A stretch of 64,000 nt of DNA from CAZWSX01 sp964636985 (GCA_964636985.1 CAZWSX010000004.1:310001-374000), one strand, 5' to 3'. Positions 34,449-43,802 are shown, numbered from the stretch's first letter. Made by a program: numbers and translations. Notes: generated from the letters alone by a model not told the origin.

Positions 34449-35879
34449 TTACCGTTGCGGCGATGGCCGCTCGTTGACTTTCGTCACGCCCGCGGGTTTC
34501 CAGCTGCCGTCGATGATCGACGGAGCCGCTTCCTTGGGCCAATACAGACGCATCATCAGGATGAACTTGCCCTTGGGCGCGGGAAGCCAGTTGGCTTCCT
34601 TGTCTTTCCCAGGCGACTCATTTTGGATGTAAAGGTCGAGCGAGCCATCCGCGTTGTACTGCAAGTCGTTGCGCGGGCTAACCGTGTACTTGTTGAGTGG
34701 GTTATCGACGAAGAAGTAGTCGCCATCGTACATCGTGATCGACCAGAAGGCATCGGCGGGCGGCGTTTCCCCCTTTGCGAAGTGGACCACGTACTTGTTC
34801 GCACCGTCGTAGGGTTTGCCGTCGACATCGACGGTCGACGTGGGGTAGACAGCATCTTGCGGGCGGTTGGCGCCGAGGCCAATCGCCGTGATCAATGCCC
34901 GTTGTAAGTAGTCCGTTCCGTAGACGCCCGCCTTGGTCGTAAAAATCCAGCCATTCAGGTCGCTCCCCGCCTGGGCGTAGTGGCCCATAATCTTGCCTTG
35001 AGCCGCTTTGGGAATACTCTTGGCTGCGGTTGCGGGGAGCTTTGCCGCGTCGAAATCCTTCCCCGGCACAATGCCGATCTTCGCCAACTTCTCGAGCATC
35101 GGAGCGTCCGCCTTGGCGGGCGGGTTGTCCTTCAAGAGTTTCGCCAACAGTGTGAAATAGGCGACGGCATCCATCTGGTGCACCTGCTCCCGAACTGGCG
35201 TCTTTGCGTCGACGGATGGATCGATCTTGCCTGCGGGGGGCGAGTACGCCTGGCCGTAGGCGCTGAGCGGACGAAGGTCGTACTTGTCCATCACCGCGTG
35301 GCAAGCCTTGTAGTCTTCCGGCGTGCCCGTGCAGTAGGTTCGGCCGAGGATCCAAACCATATTGGTCGGGGCCTTAAGTTCCTTGATCCCTTCCGGGAGT
35401 TTGCCTTTCCAATTGGGACCCGTAATGGCGAAGGTCTGGGCCTTGGTTCCCGTGGTTCGCTTGCCTGGGACCTCGAACACATCAGTCCAGCCGCTGAGCA
35501 TCGGCATCAGGAAGTAGCGGCCTTCCATGTTCGGCAGACTCAGAACGTAAGGTTCCTTCGCGAGGTCGAGCCAGGCCGTCGAGTACAGCGTATCCGCATT
35601 GGGTGCCGTTACGTCCTTGAACGATGCATCCGGATACTTCCTCATCAGCAGAAACTGGCCGACGGGGGCGTGAGTTCCTTGCGGCGCTGCCACATTGGTC
35701 ATCACGCGCCGCGTGATTTCCATCGTGACCAACGGATAGCCGTAGATGTACGCTTCGACGCCGACCTCGGAGGCTTCCTTTTCGGTGAGCGCCTTCTCCC
35801 GTGCATTACCCGAAACGCTTGGCAGCAACATCGCGGTGCAAAATAGCATCGCCACGAATGACGTTAGTCTTCTGGTCAT
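34449..35879 (-). CDS. Exported DUF1254/DUF1214 protein
   Basis: A 476-residue protein with signal peptide MTRRLTSFVAMLFCTAMLLP. The N-terminal DUF1254 domain shows VEAYIYGYPLVTMEITRRVM, NADTLYSTAWLDL and YFLMPMLSGWTDVF. The C-terminal DUF1214 domain shows YVVHFAKGETPPADAFWSIT, MYDGDYFFVDNPLNKYTV and MMRLYWPKE. These are the usual family landmarks at full length. Function is unknown; members are periplasmic and often lie next to stress or transport genes. It lies 21 bases downstream of a response-regulator gene, so the two-component system may control it. Confidence 0.92.
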   Translation of the reverse strand: MTRRLTSFVAMLFCTAMLLPSVSGNAREKALTEKEASEVGVEAYIYGYPLVTMEITRRVMTNVAAPQGTHAPVGQFLLMRKYPDASFKDVTAPNADTLYSTAWLDLAKEPYVLSLPNMEGRYFLMPMLSGWTDVFEVPGKRTTGTKAQTFAITGPNWKGKLPEGIKELKAPTNMVWILGRTYCTGTPEDYKACHAVMDKYDLRPLSAYGQAYSPPAGKIDPSVDAKTPVREQVHQMDAVAYFTLLAKLLKDNPPAKADAPMLEKLAKIGIVPGKDFDAAKLPATAAKSIPKAAQGKIMGHYAQAGSDLNGWIFTTKAGVYGTDYLQRALITAIGLGANRPQDAVYPTSTVDVDGKPYDGANKYVVHFAKGETPPADAFWSITMYDGDYFFVDNPLNKYTVSPRNDLQYNADGSLDLYIQNESPGKDKEANWLPAPKGKFILMMRLYWPKEAAPSIIDGSWKPAGVTKVNERPSPQR

Positions 35880-35900
35880 GGGTTTCTCGATGTGTGGAAA

Positions 35901-36320
35901 CTAGCAGCCATCTGTTTGGGAGTCTGGCCTGGTGATGGTTGAGTCACTGTTGGTAACACCAGTCGCAGTGCCGACTGTCGCCAGAAGCGAATGGTTGTCG
36001 AATGGTTTGAGGAAGAAACCGATGGCGCCGGCGGCCATCGCCCGCGGGCGAGCGTCCGCGTTCTCGGGGCCTGTGATAATCAGCGCGGGCGTGGCGTCTT
36101 GAGCCCGCGTCGTCTCCAGCAGTTCCAGGCCTCCCATGCCGGGGAGGCATATGTCGATGGCAAGGCAGTCGATCTCGGTTCGGGTCTGACTCGTAAGGTA
36201 CTCTTCCGCTGTCGCGAAGAGGACGACGTTAAACCCGGCCGTCCGGAACAGGCGTCTGAGCGCACTACGAACCGAAACATCGTCGTCAATCACACCGACT
36301 GTGTAGGGAGTCTGCGTCAC
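35901..36320 (-). CDS. Stand-alone response-regulator receiver protein
   Basis: A 139-residue single REC domain with no output domain. GTG 36320 (MTQTPYTVGVIDDD) is chosen since it has GGGG just upstream and fits the family N-terminus; a TTG at 36380 is possible. Acidic pocket VIDDD, phospho-acceptor Asp in AIDICLPGMGG, the Thr switch in LIITG and Lys in GFFLKPFD are all present. It lies immediately downstream of a second, complete regulator of the same FixJ type, so it may act as a phosphate sink or adaptor for the shared kinase. A perfect palindrome lies about 70 bases before the start. Confidence 0.85.
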   Translation of the reverse strand: MTQTPYTVGVIDDDVSVRSALRRLFRTAGFNVVLFATAEEYLTSQTRTEIDCLAIDICLPGMGGLELLETTRAQDATPALIITGPENADARPRAMAAGAIGFFLKPFDNHSLLATVGTATGVTNSDSTITRPDSQTDGC

Positions 36321-36391
36321 AACGTGCCCCAAGAAGCCGCTCGAATCAGCCAGATTGGCCGTCAGCGTAGCCAACGGCAAAGTGGCCAGGA

Positions 36392-36409
36392 ATTAGACCT
36401 TGGTCTAAT
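36392..36409. promoter_or_regulatory. Perfect 18-bp palindrome between response-regulator genes
   Basis: ATTAGACC (36392-36399), TT, then GGTCTAAT (36402-36409). It begins 6 bases after the stop of the FixJ-like regulator gene and ends about 70 bases before the likely start of the next. The perfect symmetry, AT-rich ends and lack of a T-run suggest an operator, possibly for the neighbouring LuxR-type regulator. Confidence 0.5.
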
Positions 36410-36415
36410 CTTGCG

Positions 36416-37039
36416 TCAGCCGCGCGACGGGAAAGATTTGGCAATTTCCGCGAGGCGAACCAGATCCGCGGCCGATTCCAATTGCAGCTTTTCCATGACT
36501 CGCCCGCGGTAAAGCTTTACCGATTGCAGGCTCACGTCCAAGCGGGCCGCGATATTCTTGTTTGGCATCCCGGAAGCCACGAGGAAAAAGACCTCCCGCT
36601 CGCGCGGAGTCAGCGATCCCAGAAGCACTTGCACTCGTTCGCGCTCTCCCTCCTGATCCAAATCTTGTTGCTGCTGGTTGAGGGCCTGCTGCACGGCCGC
36701 GAGCAGTTCCCGATTGTCGAACGGCTTGGACAGAAAGTGAATGGCTCCTTCCCTCATAGCCCTCACTGCCGTCGGAACGTCGCCGTGCCCCGTAATGAAA
36801 ACGATGGAGACGGAGCGACCGCGGGCTTTCAGTTCCCGCTGCAGATCAAGCCCGTTGCGATCGGGGAGCTGGACATCGAGAACGAGGCACGAAGGGGACT
36901 CGAAATCCTCGTAGTCGAGAAAGTCTTGTGCCGTCGCAAATGCTTCCAGCCGGAGGCCGGCAACACGAAACAGCCGGCCCAGCGCCTTGGAGACCGATAT
37001 GTCGTCATCGACGACATAGACAATAGGTTCACCTTGCAT
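36416..37039 (-). CDS. FixJ/NarL-type two-component response regulator
   Basis: A 207-residue DNA-binding regulator. ATG 37039 (MQGEPIVYVVDDDISV) overlaps the kinase gene end by 11 bases; the longer open frame upstream is the antisense or shifted kinase region. The REC domain has YVVDDD, phospho-acceptor Asp in LVLDVQLPDRNG, Thr in FITGHGDVP and Lys in FLSKPFDN. The Gln-rich linker QQALNQQQQDLDQ joins a LuxR-type helix-turn-helix: LTPREREVFFLVASGMPNKN and IAARLDVSLQSVKLYRGRVM. It is the clear partner of the upstream histidine kinase. It likely regulates the downstream genes, by position. Confidence 0.93.
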   Translation of the reverse strand: MQGEPIVYVVDDDISVSKALGRLFRVAGLRLEAFATAQDFLDYEDFESPSCLVLDVQLPDRNGLDLQRELKARGRSVSIVFITGHGDVPTAVRAMREGAIHFLSKPFDNRELLAAVQQALNQQQQDLDQEGERERVQVLLGSLTPREREVFFLVASGMPNKNIAARLDVSLQSVKLYRGRVMEKLQLESAADLVRLAEIAKSFPSRG

Positions 37040-38390
37040 CGCGGGTCTCGGCGAGGCCTGGAAGCCGAACATGAAAGGTCGTCCCGTGTTTTGCCCCCGC
37101 GCTTGCCCAAAGTTTTCCCCCGTGCGCTTCGATGATCGAACGGCTGATGCACAGCCCCATCCCGAGGCCCTTGGTCTTGGTTGTGAACAGGGGCTCAAAC
37201 ACCCGCTCGCAATCCTCTTCTGAAAGACCGATGCCGTTGTCCTCAACGGAGGCCTGAAGCCAATGAGCATTATGCCGCGATACGCGAATGCAGACTTCCG
37301 GCGAACCAACGCTCGCATCGCTGACGGCGTCGACCGCGTTGAGATGCAAATTGAGGACCACTTGCTGCAGTTGTACGCGGTCGCAAAGCACCAGAACATC
37401 GTTAGCGCCCAGATCGATCCTCAAGGCGACGTTCTTCCGGTCGGCCTCGCGGCGCAAGAGCGGCAAAAGTTCCTCGATCACGGTGACGAGACTAACTTGG
37501 GACAGGCAGGGCGTCTCCTTTTTGACCATGCCGCGGATCCGCCCAATCACTTCGCTCCCGCGTTTCGCGTCGTCCCAGATGTCCTTGAGAGCGTTTCTCG
37601 CCTCGTCGGCATCGCCGCTGGCAAGCAGGTCCAACGCTGTTTGGGCATTGCTCGCGATGGCGCAAAGGGGTTGATTCACCTCGTGCGCAATCGACGACGT
37701 GAGATGGCTGATCAGTTCCAGCCTGGTCGCATGGGCCAACTCCTCGCGGAGCATTCGCGCTTGCTCGATCGCTCGTTCCAACGCCTCGTCGGCGCGCTTG
37801 CGGGCCAGCGCGTTCGTGAAGATATCGCCTACCAGTCGCAGACGTTGGATTAACTCTGTTGGCCACTCTCTGGGGCAACGAAACGAAGCAAAGCCAATCC
37901 CGCCTACCACCGAACCGGTCACCTTTAAGGGAATGGTGAGATTCGATTTGATTCCCGATTTCTGGGCAAATTCCCATTCTGGGATCGCTTCGGACGGCAA
38001 ATCCTCGGGGAGACGAAACACTTCGCCTTGCCGAACCTTCTCGGCGTAATGTGGGAACTGAGCCTCCAGAATGACGCGCGGCGCCGGCGGTATGCCGGGA
38101 ACCTGATAAGAATGGGTGATGACCATTCCGTCGCCGGTTAACTCGCCAAATCCGCTTCGGTCGAGGTCGAGGAACTCGACGATTTGTTTAAGTCCCAACT
38201 CGATTTGCGAATCGACCTCCGCCGCCGGTACGTTGACGAAGGTGGCCGACAGGTTCGCGAGAAACGTCTCGAACTGATCCCACTCGTGCGCAGGCCTAAC
38301 CAGGTTTGCTTTGTCATCCGCGCAAGGAACTGCGACTGCCCCGGTTGAGTCTGGCCGGTACAGCTTCGTCGTTATTACTGTAATGGTCAT
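37029..38390 (-). CDS. GAF-domain sensor histidine kinase
   Basis: A 453-residue soluble kinase; no membrane helix is visible. A GAF-like sensor domain covers about 40-200 (VEFLDLDRSGFGEL, GIKSNLTIPLKVTGSVVGGI). The HisKA helix has phospho-His in SSIAHEVNQPLCAI. The ATPase has the N box NLHLNAVDA, G1 DNGIGLS, F box VFEPLFTTK and G2 GLGMGLCISRSI, all intact. The ligand of the GAF domain is unknown. Its ATG overlaps the stop of the BASS transporter gene (ATGA) and its end overlaps the regulator start by 11 bases. Transporter, sensor and regulator are therefore made from one message, so the signal may relate to the transported compound. Confidence 0.93.
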   Translation of the reverse strand: MTITVITTKLYRPDSTGAVAVPCADDKANLVRPAHEWDQFETFLANLSATFVNVPAAEVDSQIELGLKQIVEFLDLDRSGFGELTGDGMVITHSYQVPGIPPAPRVILEAQFPHYAEKVRQGEVFRLPEDLPSEAIPEWEFAQKSGIKSNLTIPLKVTGSVVGGIGFASFRCPREWPTELIQRLRLVGDIFTNALARKRADEALERAIEQARMLREELAHATRLELISHLTSSIAHEVNQPLCAIASNAQTALDLLASGDADEARNALKDIWDDAKRGSEVIGRIRGMVKKETPCLSQVSLVTVIEELLPLLRREADRKNVALRIDLGANDVLVLCDRVQLQQVVLNLHLNAVDAVSDASVGSPEVCIRVSRHNAHWLQASVEDNGIGLSEEDCERVFEPLFTTKTKGLGMGLCISRSIIEAHGGKLWASAGAKHGTTFHVRLPGLAETRDAR

Positions 38391-39286
38391 GGTCCGTCGC
38401 CTTCGGCGAGAAGGGCGCCGGCGCGCACCAGGAAGAATCGAAACAAAAGAGCGCCAATAAGTAATACCGGAGTTTGTGCCAGGAAATAAGCCGTTGCAAA
38501 GACCGCGAACTCAATTTTCCCCAAAGCGGTAACGGCGATAGCGGTTGCGACTCCCACATTGCGCACGACGAAGACCATTCCTATAGTAAAGCGGTCCGGC
38601 GCCGCACCGCCGCTGATCCAACCAACCGCCCAACCTGCTCCAAATGCGAGCGAAGTCAGCAGGGCCACGGTGAGGGCGATATTGCTGAGGGCGCCGACAA
38701 ACTGCTTCCCCTCTTTCGCAATGACCAGCGTCAATAGCGCTATAAGCAGCGCAATACTTACAGCCAGAAGGCTGCGCCGATGTCGCTCGGCGGTCTTGGG
38801 CCGGCGATGTCGAAATCCCATGCCGACCAGGATCGGCAAAACCAGCATCAGCAGGAGTTGCCCCGCTTGCGTTGCCAGTGGTACGGAGAGCGTGCCTGAT
38901 TCGCCCGTTTGCGTCTGAAAGGCGAGCAGTGTCAGTGGTGTGGTGACAACGGCCGCCAGACACGAGACGGCCGTCAACGTAACCGCCAGCGCGACATTAG
39001 CGCGACCCAGCAGCGTGTACACATTGGCCATCGATCCACTAGGGCAGGCAGCGACCAGCATCAATCCGCGAGCCATCGCGGGCGGCAGGTCGAGCCAGCG
39101 CACGAGGAGCCAGCCCAACAGCGGCAGCATAAGGATCTGCCCGGCAGTGGCCAGCAGAACGGTTCGCGGTTGGCGAGCGATCCGCCGAAAATCGTCGATC
39201 GTCAAGTCGGTTCCGACCACAAACATGGCGATAAAGACGATGACCGGCACGCCGGCGTCGATGGCTGACTTCAATAGCCGCTCCAA
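38387..39286 (-). CDS. Bile acid:sodium symporter (BASS) family transporter
   Basis: A 299-residue inner-membrane protein with about nine hydrophobic helices. BASS features are the N-terminal VIVFIAMFVVGTDLTIDDF, the LLATAGQILMLPLLGWLL helix, and the crossover segment AACPSGSMANVYTLLGRANV, followed by TLTAVSCLAAVVTTPL. The start is TTG (LERLLKSAID); no ATG is available in frame. Family members take up bile acids, keto acids or small organic acids with sodium. First gene of the transporter-kinase-regulator operon; coupling by ATGA to the kinase suggests the system senses its substrate or a related compound. Confidence 0.88.
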   Translation of the reverse strand: MERLLKSAIDAGVPVIVFIAMFVVGTDLTIDDFRRIARQPRTVLLATAGQILMLPLLGWLLVRWLDLPPAMARGLMLVAACPSGSMANVYTLLGRANVALAVTLTAVSCLAAVVTTPLTLLAFQTQTGESGTLSVPLATQAGQLLLMLVLPILVGMGFRHRRPKTAERHRRSLLAVSIALLIALLTLVIAKEGKQFVGALSNIALTVALLTSLAFGAGWAVGWISGGAAPDRFTIGMVFVVRNVGVATAIAVTALGKIEFAVFATAYFLAQTPVLLIGALLFRFFLVRAGALLAEGDGP

Positions 39287-39468
39287 GTATCGGTTCGATG
39301 TCTCGTCTACGTTTTAGTTCGCAAAGTTGGCGGCTTCAAGAATGTCCTTTCTACGCCACAGCAAGCGCAACACACGAGCCTGGAACTGATCCGTTGCGAT
39401 TGAATTCTCCCTTAGCGTGGGGGATAATGTCGCTGGTTGACCAAGAGCTTTTAACCCGCCATCAGAGC

Positions 39469-42459
39469 ATGCCACGTTTGCGTTCGTTGATTGTCGTGTT
39501 GGTTTTCTGGCAATTCATGGTGGGTGCGGTTCGCGCCGCCGAACCAACGCAATCGATCGTCGCCGATGGGTTCGACGAAGAAGTGCGGCCCTTTTTTAAG
39601 GCCTACTGCGTCTCTTGTCACAGCGGCGCAAAGCCCGAAAGCGATCTCGACCTTAGTACCTTCACCACGCTGGAATCGCTCGCCAAAGATCATGCTCGCT
39701 GGGCCCTGGTGCTCGACCGGCTCAAGGCGGGCGATATGCCGCCAGACGATGCAGATTCCCGTCCCACGGACGAATCGCGGACGAAGATCATTGCTTGGAT
39801 CGAAAAGGCACGCGCTCTGGAAGCTCGTCGCACTGCCGGCGATCCTGGCGTGGTGCTGCCGCGGCGTCTGAGCAATGCCGAATACGATTACACCATTCGA
39901 GACCTGACGGGGTTCGATCTGCGACCCACCAAGGAATTTCCAGTCGACCCGGCTAATGAGGCGGGTTTCGACAACAGCGGCGAGTCGCTAGCGATGTCGC
40001 CTGCCCTCGTAAAAAAGTACTTGGAAGCGGCGCGCCTGGTGGCCGATCATTTGGTCCTGCTGCCTAAAGGACTTGCCTTCTCGCCGCATCCAGTGATGAC
40101 GGACACCGATCGCGACAAATACTGCGTCAATCGCATCCTGGCGTTTTATCGCCGCCAGCCGCTCGCCTACAAAGACTACTTCCGGGCCGCATGGCGCTAC
40201 CAGCATCGAGTTGCCCTCGGTCGGCCAGAGCAGACGTTGGCCGAGTCTGCGGCAGAGGAACATGTAAGTCCCAAGTACTTGGCGACTATCTGGAGCGTGC
40301 TCGAAGAGTCGCCGGGCGAAAAGATCGGTCCGATAGCGGGATTGCAAGCTCTGTGGCGACAAGTGCTACCGCCAAGTGTGGATGGAAAAGAAGATGCCGC
40401 GGCAGCCGGTTTCGAGAAGCTGCAAAGCTACGTGGTTGGCCTGCGCGACAAGTTGAAATCGGACTTTCCCAATCTCAAGATTCGCGGCGTCAACGATGGC
40501 TCGCAGCCGCTCGTCCTTTGGAAGAATCGCCAGTACGCGACGCATCGCCGCGCTTACAACGGCAAGGCCCTCGAGCTTACGCCGGCGGACCTTGCTCCCG
40601 ATACGGCCGCGGCACCGCTGCTCGCAGTTCCAACCGAAGAAGCGGCCAAGCAGGAATACGAAGCCGCTTTCGCCAGGTTCTGCGATGTATTTCCGGACAA
40701 GTTTCTCGTCTCGGAGCGAGCGCGAGTGTTTCTCAAGGATGAGGACAAGAACAACGTAGGGCGGTTTCTCAGTGCTGGATTCCACAGCCAGATGGGCTAC
40801 TTCCGCGATGACGCGCCGCTGTACGACTTGATTCTCGACGAAGATCAGCAGCGCGAACTTGATCGCCTTTGGCAGGAACTCGATTTCGTTGCCATGGCTC
40901 CGCTCCGGCAGCACATGGGCTTCATCTGGTTCGAGCGAGCTGAATCAAGTTTCCTCCGAGGTCCGCAGTTCGACTTCGCCCGTGCTGAGGATAAGGATTC
41001 CGCATCGCCTGAGAAGCTCAAGAAACTGGCGGAAGTTTACCTGGAAAAGATCGAGCGCGCAACCGATAACGCCACTGCGATCCAGGCGGTGAAAGATCAT
41101 TTCACGATCATTGATGCCACCCTTCGTCGTGTTGAACAGGAAAAGCAAGCGGCCGAACCGACACACTTGGTCGCGCTTGTCGATTTCGCCGAGCGCGCGT
41201 ATCGCCGGGCGTTGTCGGCTGATGAGCGCGATGGCATCACGAAGTTTTATGACCTTTTGCGAAACGAGGATGGCCTCGATCACGAAGAAGCGATCCGCGA
41301 TTCGCTGGTGGCGATCTTGATGTCGCCTCACTTCTGCTACCGCGTCGATGTTCCAACAGCAGGCGATGGGATCTTTCCTCTGTCGGACTACGCTCTTGCC
41401 AACCGGCTCAGCTATTTTCTCTGGTCGAGCATGCCCGACGCCGAATTGCTGGCAGAAGCCAAGGCAGGGAACCTTCACAAGCCGGAAGTATTGGCACAAC
41501 AGGCACAGCGAATGATGCGGGACGAGCGCGTTCGCGGCTTGGCGACTGAGTTCGGCGGTAACTGGCTCGACTTTCGCCGCTTCGAAGAGCACAACGCTGT
41601 CGATCGAGAGCGGTTCCCTAACTTTACAAGCGAACTACGCCAGGCGATGTTCGAAGAGCCTGTTCGATTTCTGCTCGACGTCGTTCAGCACGATCGCTCG
41701 GTGCTCGATTTTCTCTACGGCAAGCATACGTTTGTAAACCCGGTGCTTGCGCGTCACTATGAAATGCCGTCTTGGGATGTAGCGGGCGACGAGTGGCGGC
41801 AGATTGAGAACGCCGATCAATACGGCCGCGGCGGCTTATTGCCCATGGCGGTCTTCATGACCAAGTTCGCGCCGGGCCTCCGGACCAGTCCGGTCAAACG
41901 CGGTTACTGGGTCGTGCGCCGCATGCTAGGCGAACATATCCCCGCGCCTCCGCCCAATGTCGCAGAGTTGCCAGCCGACGAAGCGAAACTCGGCGATCTG
42001 ACGCTGCCGCAGATGCTGGCCAAGCATCGTGAAGATAAGAACTGCGCGGTTTGCCATGTGCGCTTCGATTCGGTGGGGCTGGCCTTTGAAGGCTACGGAG
42101 CCACCGGTGAACGCCGACAAGTCGACTTCGGCGGCAAGCCTGTTCAAACGGCTGCGGTCTTTCCCGATGGCAGCAATGGAAACGGCCTCGATGGTTTGCG
42201 CACTTACGTGCGCGAGCATCGTCAGGACGATTTCGTCGACAACCTCTGCCGCAAACTCCTCACCAATGCCTTAGGCAGGTCGCTGATTTTGTCGGACGAG
42301 ATTACGATCCAGGAAATGAAGACGCGCCTGGTCACCAGCGATTACCGCTTCGGCAGCTTGATTGAAACGATCGTCACGTCACCGCAGTTCGTTACGCAAC
42401 GTGGACGCGGCACCGGCGAGGTCATCTCCGAAGAAGATAATGGGAAGGGTAACGAATGA
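39469..42459 (+). CDS. DUF1587/1592/1588/1585-type protein with Planctomycete cytochrome c box
   Basis: A 996-residue exported protein. ATG 39469 begins a signal peptide (MPRLRSLIVVLVFWQFMVGA); ATG 39427 is an alternative with a GGGG just upstream. The N-terminal haem box is CVSCH (C47, C50, H51). DUF1587 shows RRLSNAEYDYTIRDLTGFDL. A long variable helical region follows, then DUF1595/DUF1592 (AYRRALSADERDGITKFYDL, ALANRLSYFLWSSMPDAELL). DUF1588 carries a second CxxCH, CAVCH at 859-863, and DUF1585 ends the protein. Two CxxCH motifs imply redox activity, probably outside the cytoplasm. The stop overlaps the next gene by ATGA. The substrate is unknown; polymer oxidation has been suggested for the family. 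Confidence 0.93.
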   Translation: MPRLRSLIVVLVFWQFMVGAVRAAEPTQSIVADGFDEEVRPFFKAYCVSCHSGAKPESDLDLSTFTTLESLAKDHARWALVLDRLKAGDMPPDDADSRPTDESRTKIIAWIEKARALEARRTAGDPGVVLPRRLSNAEYDYTIRDLTGFDLRPTKEFPVDPANEAGFDNSGESLAMSPALVKKYLEAARLVADHLVLLPKGLAFSPHPVMTDTDRDKYCVNRILAFYRRQPLAYKDYFRAAWRYQHRVALGRPEQTLAESAAEEHVSPKYLATIWSVLEESPGEKIGPIAGLQALWRQVLPPSVDGKEDAAAAGFEKLQSYVVGLRDKLKSDFPNLKIRGVNDGSQPLVLWKNRQYATHRRAYNGKALELTPADLAPDTAAAPLLAVPTEEAAKQEYEAAFARFCDVFPDKFLVSERARVFLKDEDKNNVGRFLSAGFHSQMGYFRDDAPLYDLILDEDQQRELDRLWQELDFVAMAPLRQHMGFIWFERAESSFLRGPQFDFARAEDKDSASPEKLKKLAEVYLEKIERATDNATAIQAVKDHFTIIDATLRRVEQEKQAAEPTHLVALVDFAERAYRRALSADERDGITKFYDLLRNEDGLDHEEAIRDSLVAILMSPHFCYRVDVPTAGDGIFPLSDYALANRLSYFLWSSMPDAELLAEAKAGNLHKPEVLAQQAQRMMRDERVRGLATEFGGNWLDFRRFEEHNAVDRERFPNFTSELRQAMFEEPVRFLLDVVQHDRSVLDFLYGKHTFVNPVLARHYEMPSWDVAGDEWRQIENADQYGRGGLLPMAVFMTKFAPGLRTSPVKRGYWVVRRMLGEHIPAPPPNVAELPADEAKLGDLTLPQMLAKHREDKNCAVCHVRFDSVGLAFEGYGATGERRQVDFGGKPVQTAAVFPDGSNGNGLDGLRTYVREHRQDDFVDNLCRKLLTNALGRSLILSDEITIQEMKTRLVTSDYRFGSLIETIVTSPQFVTQRGRGTGEVISEEDNGKGNE

Positions 42460-43802
42460 GCACCCGCAAGAAACTGAGAGACCATCGCCTTTCGCGCCGG
42501 ACGATGTTGCGCGGCGCCGGCGTGGCGATGTCGTTGCCCTGGTTGGAATCGATCAACGTCTGGGGTGCCGAACCAGCCGCTGCCGGAGTGACTGCCGCGG
42601 GATTTCCCAAGCGTTTCGCCGCGCTCTTCATGGCGAATGGGATCAATTCCGATCATTGGTCCGCCAAGGGAGCCGGTGCCGAGATGGAACTCGGCAAGAG
42701 TCTCGAGCCAATGGCGAATCTCAAGACAAAAATGAACTTTATCACGGGGTTGTTCAATAAGGCCGCCACCGGCGTCGGCATCCACCCGGGACAGACGGGC
42801 AACTTGCTTTCAGGCGTGCCGCTGAAAAAAGGTGCCGAGCTTCGCGGCGGCATCAGCATGGACCAGGTGCTCGCCAATCACCTAGGCGAACAGACCGTTC
42901 AACCAAGCATGGTCTTGGGGTGCGAACAGCCGGTAACCGGCTACCACGAGACCAATTTCTCGATGGCTTACAGCTCGCACATTTCCTGGCAGAACGCGAC
43001 GTCGCCCGTGCCGATGGAGCAGTATCCGGCGCTGGCATTTGATAGCCTGTTCGACAATCGCGGCGCGCGACGAAACAAAAGCATCCTCGATCGCGTGAAA
43101 GAAGATGCGCAAGGCCTGCGACAACAGGTGAGCGCCGGCGATAAGGCCAAGCTCGATGAATACCTGACGAGTGTCCGCGAAGTGGAAAAACGGGTCGTCA
43201 CCGCTCGAAGCGATCAGCAGAAGGCGGAAGACAACGCACAGCACCGCGGCAAGCCGTTGGAGATGATGCCTCGTCCGGACAATGGCATGCCCGAGGATAT
43301 CCGTGAGCACATGCGGCTGATGTGCGATATTCTGGCCTTAGGCTTTCAAACCGATAAAACGCGCGTCGCCACGTTGCTGCTCAACCGCGACATTTCCGGA
43401 TTGATTTATCCGTTTCTCGACGTCCGCACCGGGCATCACTTGGCGAGCCACAACGATCGCTCGGAGGCCTATGAGCGGATCACTCGCTACTATTGCAGTC
43501 AGTTGGCGTACCTGGCGACGAAACTCGACGCGATGCCCGAAGGGGAGGGAACCGTACTCGACAACTGCTGTTTGATGTTCCTCTCGAATATGTGGTCCGG
43601 GAGCCAGCACGATTCCAACCGCGTGCCGCTGCTCACCGTCGGTGGCCTTGGTGGAACGCTCGAGACGGGCCGCGTCCTCGATTACATGGACCAAGGCGAT
43701 GGCAATCGCAAACTGTGCAGCCTGTATCTGTCTTTGATGGACCGGATGGGCGTCGAACTCAAACAATTCGGCGACGCCGATACGCGCCTGGCCGGACTCT
43801 GA
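42456..43802 (+). CDS. DUF1552 protein (Tat-exported)
   Basis: A 448-residue protein. The leader contains RLSRRTMLRGAGVAMSLPWL, a twin-arginine signal of the DUF1552 family. Family segments: RFAALFMANGINSDHW, FITGLFNKAATGVGIHPG, SMDQVLANHLG and ILALGFQTDKTRVATLLLN. It is the constant partner of the preceding DUF1592-group protein; start and stop codons overlap. The activity is unknown; DUF1552 is thought related to DUF1501 in fold and may act with the cytochrome-type partner. A short CCGTC/GACGG hairpin follows the stop at 43809-43823 without a T-run. Confidence 0.93.
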   Translation: MSTRKKLRDHRLSRRTMLRGAGVAMSLPWLESINVWGAEPAAAGVTAAGFPKRFAALFMANGINSDHWSAKGAGAEMELGKSLEPMANLKTKMNFITGLFNKAATGVGIHPGQTGNLLSGVPLKKGAELRGGISMDQVLANHLGEQTVQPSMVLGCEQPVTGYHETNFSMAYSSHISWQNATSPVPMEQYPALAFDSLFDNRGARRNKSILDRVKEDAQGLRQQVSAGDKAKLDEYLTSVREVEKRVVTARSDQQKAEDNAQHRGKPLEMMPRPDNGMPEDIREHMRLMCDILALGFQTDKTRVATLLLNRDISGLIYPFLDVRTGHHLASHNDRSEAYERITRYYCSQLAYLATKLDAMPEGEGTVLDNCCLMFLSNMWSGSQHDSNRVPLLTVGGLGGTLETGRVLDYMDQGDGNRKLCSLYLSLMDRMGVELKQFGDADTRLAGL

